From assembly GCA_035347995.1 (NCBI GenBank), contig DAOPQD010000096.1, positions 1 to 11,212 of the forward strand: DNA of 11,212 nucleotides, in the 5' to 3' direction. Below, one piece after another: positions 5,989-11,212 of the stretch (its first letter is position 1; every line of letters starts with the position of its first letter). Source of the DNA: JAAZNO01 sp012798275. GTDB lineage: Bacteria; Chloroflexota; Anaerolineae; B4-G1; SLSP01. The notes beneath the pieces were generated by a model, which worked only from the letters and a program-made list of their open reading frames with translations, was not told the origin of the DNA and did no database searches. A program made the translations under genes and the position numbers.

Positions 5989-7005
5989 TCACTTCCACAC
6001 GCCGGGGATTGTCGCCCCGCAGCGGTGGCAGACGCCGGGCGTCTGCCACTGCACGCGCACGCGATAGCCAGAGCGCGCGATCAACAGCGCGCCGCACTGC
6101 GGGCAATACGTCCCCTCATGGGTGGGATCGTAGATGTTGCCCACGTAGACGAAGTTCAGCCCGGCGGCTTTCCCTATCGCGTAAGCCCGCTCGAGCGTCT
6201 CCGGCGGCGTCCGGGGACGATCCATCATCCGATAAGTGGGATAGAAGGCGGAGACGTGCCAGGGAATAGTGGGGCTGATTTGCGCCAGCCATTCCGCCGC
6301 CGCGCGCAATTCGGCGTCGGAATCGTTGAGGCCGGGGATGACGAGAGTGGTCACCTCGACCCAGGTGCGTCCGCCGCGAACGAGCGCCGCGATGTTGCGC
6401 TTCACCGGTTCCAACCGCGCGCCGGTGTACGTGCGATAGAGCTCCTCAGTGAAGCCTTTCAAGTCCACGTTGATGGCGTCCAGGTACGGCGCCAGCGCCT
6501 CCAGGGTATCGGCGGACATGAAGCCGTTGGAAACGTAGACGTTTTTGATGCCCCGAGCGTGCGCCAAAACAGCGGTGTCGTAGGTGTATTCAAAAAAGAC
6601 CGTGGGCTCGTTGTACGTGTAGGCGATTGAAGCGCTGTGTTCCTGGAGCGCCAGGTCTACCAGCGCTTCAGGCGAGACGGGGGAGCTCACCAGCGCCGGC
6701 GTCACCTGCCGCACCTGCGAAATCTCCCAGTTCTGGCACCATTCGCAGCGCAAGTTGCAGCCATACGTCCCCACCGACAGCGCCGTTGAACCGGGCAGGA
6801 AGTGATGGAGCGGCTTTTTTTCAATGGGATCTACATGCAAGGCCACCGCATCGCCATACACGGCGAGCTGCAACCGTCCGCCGCGATTGACGCGCACCCC
6901 ACATTTGCCCCAGGCGTCCGGTCCCAGCGCGCAGAAATGCTCACACACCCGGCACTGGACCGTCTCACCAGCAAGAGCACGGCTTAATTGTGGCGCTTTT
7001 GACAT
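5989..7005 (-). CDS. amrS: AmmeMemoRadiSam radical SAM enzyme AmrS
   Basis: A 338-residue radical SAM enzyme. The cluster motif is CNLRCEWC (Cys83, Cys87, Cys90), the CxxxCxxC pattern that binds the 4Fe-4S cluster and SAM. An N-terminal Cys block (Cys18, Cys21, Cys25, Cys35, ending CGVR) resembles that of pyruvate formate-lyase activating enzyme relatives. The C-terminal CPQC ... CHRC (301, 304, 326, 329) looks like a zinc ribbon. Together these match the AmrS branch of the family. The enzyme presumably generates a 5'-deoxyadenosyl radical; its substrate is unknown. I place the start at 7005 because GGAGG lies five bases upstream. The frame is open to a GTG at 7071, but that extension lacks a ribosome binding site and runs through the hairpin at 7033-7062. 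The MEMO1 gene follows after 63 bases. Confidence 0.93.
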   Translation of the reverse strand: MSKAPQLSRALAGETVQCRVCEHFCALGPDAWGKCGVRVNRGGRLQLAVYGDAVALHVDPIEKKPLHHFLPGSTALSVGTYGCNLRCEWCQNWEISQVRQVTPALVSSPVSPEALVDLALQEHSASIAYTYNEPTVFFEYTYDTAVLAHARGIKNVYVSNGFMSADTLEALAPYLDAINVDLKGFTEELYRTYTGARLEPVKRNIAALVRGGRTWVEVTTLVIPGLNDSDAELRAAAEWLAQISPTIPWHVSAFYPTYRMMDRPRTPPETLERAYAIGKAAGLNFVYVGNIYDPTHEGTYCPQCGALLIARSGYRVRVQWQTPGVCHRCGATIPGVWK

Positions 7006-7029
7006 ACTCGCCTCCAGGATGAGTGAATC

Positions 7030-7062
7030 AAAATGGCCCCGGCAAGGCATTGCCAGGGCCAT
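7030..7062 (-). terminator. Hairpin between the S1 gene and amrS
   Basis: On the minus strand ATGGCCC (7062-7056) and GGGCCAT (7039-7033) pair, and GGCA/TGCC pair inside them after one mismatch, with a six-base loop. TTTTGATT follows. It lies 79 bases after the S1 stop codon and 25 bases before the amrS start. It probably ends the S1 transcript, although the T-run is short. Because amrS begins so soon after it, some readthrough may supply amrS. Confidence 0.6.
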
Positions 7063-7140
7063 CAGCGTCACCTGAAAAGGCTACGACAGGAAATCAGCCC
7101 TGGCCTCAGGACGGCTATTCCACCCTCGCGCCCTGCGGTC

Positions 7141-8301
7141 CTAAACGTTCTCAGCGGGCGCTGTCTCTGCCTCAGATGACAGTTCCGCCGGTTCTGTCGC
7201 CGTGGCAACCGCCCCTTTCAAGCTAAAAGCGACGCGCCGCAGTCTGGGGCGCAACGAGAGAATCCGCGCCGGACAGATCATCCCCACCTGCACCGGCTGC
7301 TCCGTCAACTCCGAAAGATGAATCAGCCCCTCGACCTCTGGAATGTCCACGGGGCTGGCAAAAGCGCCGAAAGAGACCAGGTTGACGATCCTGACGTCAA
7401 GGACCTGCCCCTCGGCGTACCGTTCGCCCATCAGCACCCACGGATCGGGAGTCAGCCGTTTGAGGCTGAGGCTCAAACGGCAACGCTCCAGATCCACATC
7501 CAAGACGTACACGTCCAGTTCCTGCCCTACATGCAACACCTGCGAGGGGTGATTGACCCGCTGCCAGGAAATCTCCGAAATGTGCAGCAAGCCGTCCACC
7601 CCCCTGATATTGACGAAGGCGCCAAATTCCACAATGTTGCTGACCACGCCATGCTGCACCGAGCCGATTTCCAGTTCCCCCAGAATGTTGGGACGACGCT
7701 GCTTCTCGCCCCCCAACCCCCGCTGGGAGAAAATCAGCCGGTTGCGGCTGGAGGTGACCTCGATCACCTTGAGCATGAGCTTCTTACCCACCAACGCTTC
7801 CCAACGATGCTCCGCGTCCTCGGCATTCTGGAGGGCGCGCCAGCTGGGCTGCAATTGGGAGGCGGGAACGAAGCCGCGCAGCTGCCCCAGGTACACAATG
7901 ACACCGCCCTTGTTGTAATCCACCACTTCCAGCTCCACAGGCTCGCCGCTTTCCAGAAGCTCCTGGGCGTGGACCCAATCGCTCTCCTGATCGGCCTTCG
8001 CCAGCGAAACCAGGATCACGTCCTCGTTTTCATTGGACTCGAGCACGTACACATGCACCGTCTGGCCGGGCTTGAACCGCTGCAGGTCAGCGGGTTGCAA
8101 CAGCTCCATCTCCCGCGGATGGACAATGGCATCGCACTTATTGCCAATATCAATGAGGATCGTTTTGGGATCAACCCGCACGATGATCCCTTTCACAACA
8201 TCCCCGCGATGACAGGGAGGAGGAGGGACATACTCGTCGAGCATGGCGCTCAGCGGATCCGGCTCAGCGTGGGGATTCTCAAGGTCTACGGCTCGTTTCA
8301 T
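7141..8301 (-). CDS. Four-domain S1 RNA-binding protein, bS1-like
   Basis: A 386-residue protein with four S1 (OB-fold) RNA-binding domains at about residues 31-102, 115-193, 212-281 and 295-362, then an acidic, Ala-rich tail. Domain 3 is the most canonical: GAFVNIRGVDGLLHISEISW (227-246) followed by VNHPSQVLHVGQ and LSLSLK, ending in DPW. This spacing is typical of ribosomal protein bS1, where S1 domains help bring mRNA to the 30S subunit. Domain 2 (YLGQLRGFVPASQL) also matches bS1-type domains. Four domains is shorter than the six of E. coli S1 but is common outside the Proteobacteria. The start at 8301 is supported by AGGAG eight bases upstream and by a promoter whose start site falls near 8326. 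The open frame beyond it reaches only into the promoter. The gene appears monocistronic, with a hairpin downstream. A general S1-domain RNA-binding role is the alternative. Confidence 0.88.
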   Translation of the reverse strand: MKRAVDLENPHAEPDPLSAMLDEYVPPPPCHRGDVVKGIIVRVDPKTILIDIGNKCDAIVHPREMELLQPADLQRFKPGQTVHVYVLESNENEDVILVSLAKADQESDWVHAQELLESGEPVELEVVDYNKGGVIVYLGQLRGFVPASQLQPSWRALQNAEDAEHRWEALVGKKLMLKVIEVTSSRNRLIFSQRGLGGEKQRRPNILGELEIGSVQHGVVSNIVEFGAFVNIRGVDGLLHISEISWQRVNHPSQVLHVGQELDVYVLDVDLERCRLSLSLKRLTPDPWVLMGERYAEGQVLDVRIVNLVSFGAFASPVDIPEVEGLIHLSELTEQPVQVGMICPARILSLRPRLRRVAFSLKGAVATATEPAELSSEAETAPAENV

Positions 8302-8332
8302 CACTACGTCTCCTGAATGGGCTCTATGAAAC

Positions 8333-8361
8333 ATTATAGTGCTGTTTTCAAAAGCAAGCAA
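8333..8361 (-). promoter_or_regulatory. Near-consensus promoter of the S1 gene
   Basis: On the minus strand TTGCTT (8361-8356) and a perfect TATAAT (8338-8333) are separated by 17 bases. Transcription should start near 8326, giving a leader of about 25 bases before the ATG at 8301. This is the best promoter in the window and fits a strongly expressed ribosomal-type gene. Confidence 0.82.
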
Positions 8362-8377
8362 TTCAAATCCTTCGAGG

Positions 8378-8405
8378 TTGTCATCTTCGGCCCTGGGTTT
8401 ATACT
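8378..8405 (+). promoter_or_regulatory. Promoter of the DLTGDG lipoprotein operon
   Basis: TTGTCA (8378-8383) and TATACT (8400-8405) each match five of six consensus bases, with a 16-base spacer. The start would be near 8412, about 58 bases before the ATG at 8470. It is divergent from the S1 promoter, and their -35 boxes are 16 bases apart. Confidence 0.72.
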
Positions 8406-8469
8406 GATGCCAGCTGACTACCGCGACGCGCCCCTGTGCGCACGTTCAGCCATTCTAGAGGAGACCAAC

Positions 8470-9732
8470 ATGGGTCGAATTTGGCACACGCTCGCACCCG
8501 TCATCCTTGTGACGCTCGCCCTGCTGGGATGCGCCTCCGACGGCTCGAGCTCCCCCACCCCCGTGGAGCGCGAAAGCACGCTCCCCTCGCCGCAGGCGCC
8601 GACGCCCCAACCGACGTTGCCCCCAACGGCGACGCCTGATCCCTGCCCCCCTATCAGAGAGAGCGCCCTGCCGGCGCGACCGGCGACCTTTGGCAACGAG
8701 TATGTCCTCGCGCTGCAGGAGTATCTCAACGCCGGTGGCGACCCGGCCACCCTGGCGCAAGTCCTGCAGGAATGGGAAGCGCTTGCCCCGGAGGGCGGCC
8801 TGCCCCTCCGGCAAGACCTGACAGGCGATGGCAGCCCCGAAATCGTCGTCACCTGCATCAACCCGCAGGCGGAGACTTTTCCGCCAGAAGGGCTGCTCGC
8901 GGTACTCATCTGCCGGAACGGCGCTTACGAGACGCTCTACACCTACATGCCGGAGCCCTTCTCCAACATCGCCCTCATCGGCGGGCAGGATCTCACCGGC
9001 GATGGCAAGAACGAACTCGTCTTCGCGGAGGTGACCTGCGGCGCGCACACCTGCTGGGACACCCTGCACGTCGGGTCGTGGAACGGCAGCGATTTCCAGG
9101 AGCAGATTTCAGGCGAGGCTGCGTTGCCCTATCCGACTTTCACGCTGACAAAGGAAGCCATCCTGGCGCGCAGCGCCGGTATAGGCTCCGTGGGCGCCGG
9201 GCCGCAGCGGGTCTACACGGAGACCTGGACCTGGAACGGCAGCGTCATCACGCGCACTGCGACCGAGCTCGGTCCCGCCCGCTACCGCTATCACGTCTTC
9301 CGCGATGGCGACGCGGCCTTCCGCGCCGGCCGCTATGCCGAGGCCTTCGACGCCTACCTGCGGGTCATCAATGACGAGACCCTGGAACCATGGGCCGGCT
9401 TCTACAGCGCGCCGGAGGAGCGGCTCTGGTTCACAGCGCTGGCCCGCTGGCGCCTGGTGCTGCTAGGGATGCAGTTGGGAAACACGCCCGACGCCGAGGC
9501 TCACTATCAGCGTCTGCAGGCTGATTTCACCCCGGAGACCCCCGGCTATCCCGTCGCGCAGCTGGCGCACCGCTTCTGGGACGCCTATGGGCGGCTCGGC
9601 ATGACGCCCGGCGCGTGTGAGGAAGCGCTCACCGCCCCGGAAGCCCCGGTCGTGCTGGAATTTCTCAACAGTTTTGGATACGCCAATCCCACCTACACAG
9701 CCGAAGAGCTATGCCCCCTGATGACACCCTGA
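8470..9732 (+). CDS. Lipoprotein with two DLTGDG motifs
   Basis: A 420-residue secreted lipoprotein. The signal ends in the lipobox LLGC with Cys21. Residues 22-61 form a P/T-rich linker with PTATP-type segments. The middle part has two DLTGDG motifs, each followed by a conserved acidic residue (116-124 and 174-182). They resemble Asp-rich calcium-binding loops of FG-GAP/VCBS-type beta repeats. Several Cys residues between them (129, 148 and the CGAHTC segment) could form disulfides outside the cell. From about residue 276 a helical segment (FRDGDAAFRAGRYAEAFDAYLRV begins it) looks like a TPR, so the C-terminus may be TPR-like. I cannot assign an enzyme or ligand. AGAGGAG six bases before the ATG fixes the start; the frame is open further upstream but without support. 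The gene overlaps the methyltransferase gene by 22 bases. Confidence 0.85.
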   Translation: MGRIWHTLAPVILVTLALLGCASDGSSSPTPVERESTLPSPQAPTPQPTLPPTATPDPCPPIRESALPARPATFGNEYVLALQEYLNAGGDPATLAQVLQEWEALAPEGGLPLRQDLTGDGSPEIVVTCINPQAETFPPEGLLAVLICRNGAYETLYTYMPEPFSNIALIGGQDLTGDGKNELVFAEVTCGAHTCWDTLHVGSWNGSDFQEQISGEAALPYPTFTLTKEAILARSAGIGSVGAGPQRVYTETWTWNGSVITRTATELGPARYRYHVFRDGDAAFRAGRYAEAFDAYLRVINDETLEPWAGFYSAPEERLWFTALARWRLVLLGMQLGNTPDAEAHYQRLQADFTPETPGYPVAQLAHRFWDAYGRLGMTPGACEEALTAPEAPVVLEFLNSFGYANPTYTAEELCPLMTP

Positions 9733-10526
9733 CACGCGACAGCTTCGAACGGCAGTTGCGGGAGCTTCCCGCGTTCCGCGCCCTGCTGCGAGCGGCAGAA
9801 GCGCGCTTTTACGCCGACCTGCCCCTGCGGCGGCCCGTGCTCGACCTTGGGTGCGGCGACGGACATTTCGCCACCATCGCCTTTCCCGGCGGATTGGAGG
9901 CTGGCCTCGATCCGTGGTGGGGACCGCTCCAGGAAGCGCGCACTCGCAGCCATTACACGCTGCTCACGCACGCTCTCGGCGCGGCGATGCCCTTCGCCAC
10001 GGCGAGCTTCGGCACCGTGGTCAGCAATTCCGTCCTGGAACACATCCCCGAGGTAGATCCTGTGCTCGCCGAAGTCGCCCGCGTCCTGCAGCCAGGCGGG
10101 AGCTTCTACTTCTGTGTGCCGGGGCCCAACTTTCGCCGTTTCCTCTCCGTGGGACGGGGCCTGGACGCGCTGCAGCTCCATGGCCTGGCAGAAGCGTATC
10201 GGCGGCTCTTTGATCGCATCTCGCGGCATCACACCTATGACGATGCCCCCGGCTGGCAGCGGCGACTCACAGCGGCGGGGCTGGAGCTGGAACGCTGGTG
10301 GACGTATTTCTCCCCCGGCGCGACGGCGGCCCTGGAGTGGGGACATCCCCTGGGATTGCCCTGCGTGTTGGTGAAGGCGCTCACCGGACGCTGGCTGCTG
10401 GTCCCTGCGCGTTGGAATCTGGCGCTCACGGCGGCACTGCTCCGGCGCTTCGACCAGGAACCGTTGCCCGTTGAAGGGGCGTATCTCTTTTTCGTGGCGC
10501 GCAAACCAGAGGCGGACGACCGCTAA
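9711..10526 (+). CDS. Class I SAM-dependent methyltransferase
   Basis: A 271-residue soluble methyltransferase of the Methyltransf_11 type. Motif I is VLDLGCGDGHF (43-53), the SAM-binding glycine loop. An acidic Asp67 in GLDPW ends the second strand and should contact the ribose. SNSVLEHIPEVD (105-116) and ARVLQPGG (123-130) are the usual motif III/post-motif blocks. The C-terminal half is unusual in composition, with several Trp and Arg residues and hydrophobic stretches, and probably determines substrate. The substrate is unknown. The start lies inside the end of the lipoprotein gene (22-base overlap) in another frame, with only a weak GAAGAG upstream, so translational coupling is likely. 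Sharing an operon with a secreted lipoprotein hints at cell-envelope or glycan/lipid methylation, but that is only inference. Confidence 0.9.
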   Translation: MPPDDTLTRDSFERQLRELPAFRALLRAAEARFYADLPLRRPVLDLGCGDGHFATIAFPGGLEAGLDPWWGPLQEARTRSHYTLLTHALGAAMPFATASFGTVVSNSVLEHIPEVDPVLAEVARVLQPGGSFYFCVPGPNFRRFLSVGRGLDALQLHGLAEAYRRLFDRISRHHTYDDAPGWQRRLTAAGLELERWWTYFSPGATAALEWGHPLGLPCVLVKALTGRWLLVPARWNLALTAALLRRFDQEPLPVEGAYLFFVARKPEADDR

Positions 10527-10587
10527 TGGACAAGAGTTACTTTTCGCAGGGCAGCGCTCCCAATCCTCACTTCTCGGATGAGAGGCT

Positions 10588-10986
10588 TTGGAGTACAATA
10601 CGTCCATAGTCAGACGCCGGCGCCTCCTGGCGCTTTTCTACGGGGCCATCGGCGGCGCGAATCTGATTCGAGCGGCCCTGGCCCCTCAAGTCGCGCCGAC
10701 GCTGACCGATTGGTCCCTGTCGCTACCGCTGAAGTGGCTGGCTGCCTTTTACCTGGCGTGGGGAGTGGCCTTCGTGGGAGCGGCGTTCCTGGTGCTGCGG
10801 AGGGCGCGGCACGACGGGCAGCTGCGGTGGGTCCTGCCGCTCGCGGGGAGCTATCAGCTCGCCCTCTGGGTGCTGGCCCTGAGCGCCGCTCGCGCCAGCT
10901 ACGCCCGCTCGCTTTGGGCACGCGATCTCCTGCTGACGGGAATCTTTCTCGGCCTGACGGCCTTCCTGGCGCGTGACAAAGCCTGA
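10588..10986 (+). CDS. Small four-helix membrane protein, unknown function
   Basis: A 132-residue protein with four likely membrane helices at about residues 13-31, 49-70, 81-100 and 112-128, and Arg-rich cytoplasmic segments (RRRR at 9-12, RRARHDGQLR at 71-80). I do not recognise the family. The frame is closed by a TGA at 10579-10581, leaving TTG 10588 as the only usual start codon until well inside helix 2; the GGATGAG just upstream is a poor ribosome binding site. TACAAT at 10594-10599 could be a -10 box, which would conflict with this start; its -35 partner is weak. It lies 61 bases after the methyltransferase gene and is probably in the same transcript. The coding call rests on the hydrophobic pattern and on the open frame; the start is uncertain. 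Confidence 0.68.
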   Translation: MEYNTSIVRRRRLLALFYGAIGGANLIRAALAPQVAPTLTDWSLSLPLKWLAAFYLAWGVAFVGAAFLVLRRARHDGQLRWVLPLAGSYQLALWVLALSAARASYARSLWARDLLLTGIFLGLTAFLARDKA

Positions 10987-10988
10987 AC

Positions 10989-11038
10989 GTGGACACGTGC
11001 GAAGGTGCGAAGGTGCCGACGTGCGAACGTATGAACGT
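10989..11038. repeat. Period-8 tandem array, GTGCGAAC type
   Basis: Six consecutive octamers are visible: GTGGACAC, GTGCGAAG, GTGCGAAG, GTGCCGAC, GTGCGAAC, GTATGAAC, then GT. The register is exact across all units. It begins three bases after the stop codon of the membrane protein gene, so it is intergenic and probably transcribed as the 3' end of that message. Confidence 0.75.
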
Positions 11039-11042
11039 AAAT

Positions 11043-11074
11043 GACTCGCTGACTCGCTTTCTCGCCTTTTCGCC
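11043..11074. repeat. Period-8 tandem array, GACTCGCT type
   Basis: Four octamers in exact register: GACTCGCT, GACTCGCT, TTCTCGCC, TTTTCGCC, followed by a decayed TATTTTCGC. Read on the minus strand the units share a GCGA core with the preceding array, so the two arrays are in inverted orientation relative to each other, separated by only four bases. The rest of the window (11075-11212) holds no gene that I can support. Confidence 0.65.
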
Positions 11075-11143
11075 TATTTTCGCAGGAGACGCCAGGTGCT
11101 GGCGCACATCATCCAAAAATGAAAATGTGTGGTCGCTGCTCAG

Positions 11144-11155
11144 CCTGGCGCCAGG
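11144..11155. repeat. Perfect 12-base palindrome
   Basis: CCTGGCGCCAGG is its own reverse complement. A short hairpin CGCCAG-GTG-CTGGCG lies 40 bases to its left (11090-11104) and shares the CTGGCG/CGCCAG core. Neither is followed by a T-run, so terminators are unlikely. The role is unknown; a gene starting beyond the window may use it as an operator. Confidence 0.3.
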
Positions 11156-11212
11156 GGGCCAGACGGCGATGGATGAACCTTTGTGGCCTGTAGCTTTTGC
11201 CCCACCCCCTGC

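Noticed and set aside
7318..8316. Long open frame (332 codons) on the plus strand, opposite the S1 gene
   Set aside because: The minus-strand frame encodes four S1 domains with a near-consensus promoter. The plus-strand product shows no domain and no ribosome binding site.
11119..11193. Short plus-strand open frame beginning ATGAAAATG near the window end
   Set aside because: It closes after 24 codons and has no ribosome binding site and no recognisable product.

Overview
The window is a GC-rich, densely coded bacterial chromosome segment. It most likely comes from the Chloroflexota, in or near the Anaerolineae. That placement is inferred from style, not from a marker gene. Two lipoproteins carry T/P-rich linkers with TATP-type repeats, and one of these linkers runs into a YLPTVMK tail of a kind I associate with secreted Chloroflexota proteins. 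A DUF4870 protein, a DUF5107-like lipoprotein, a four-domain S1 protein and short degenerate tandem repeats between genes fit the same picture. I found no rRNA, tRNA, CRISPR array, transposase, integrase or phage gene.

Left part (1-3151). A leftward promoter near position 15 points out of the window. A HEAT-repeat scaffold protein (244-1518, +) converges on a DUF5107-like secreted lipoprotein (1574-3151, -), with a hairpin terminator between them that can serve both strands.

Middle part (3152-8301, all genes on -). In transcription order these are an S1-domain protein (8301-7141), the radical SAM enzyme AmrS (7005-5989), a MEMO1-family protein (5925-5107), an AMMECR1-domain protein (4722-4141) and a small DUF4870 membrane protein (3939-3445). 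The radical SAM, MEMO1 and AMMECR1 genes form the complete AmmeMemoRadiSam set. This trio is widely conserved in bacteria and archaea, but its reaction is not established. Here the AMMECR1 gene is separated from its partners by a 384-base spacer. That spacer holds a structured repeat and a hairpin whose T-run faces the opposite strand. A second, directly oriented copy of the repeat lies at 3246-3345, so the pair brackets the AMMECR1-DUF4870 block.

Right part (8302-11212, genes on +). Divergent near-consensus promoters (8333-8361 and 8378-8405) separate the S1 gene from a second lipoprotein with two DLTGDG calcium-loop-like motifs. A class I SAM methyltransferase overlaps the end of that gene by 22 bases, and a four-helix membrane protein follows. 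The last 226 bases hold no gene but contain two adjacent period-8 degenerate tandem arrays.

The candidate for a poorly understood system is the AmmeMemoRadiSam trio. It is a known gene set of unknown function, not a new one. The structured intergenic repeats and the opposite-facing terminator are the least explained features.
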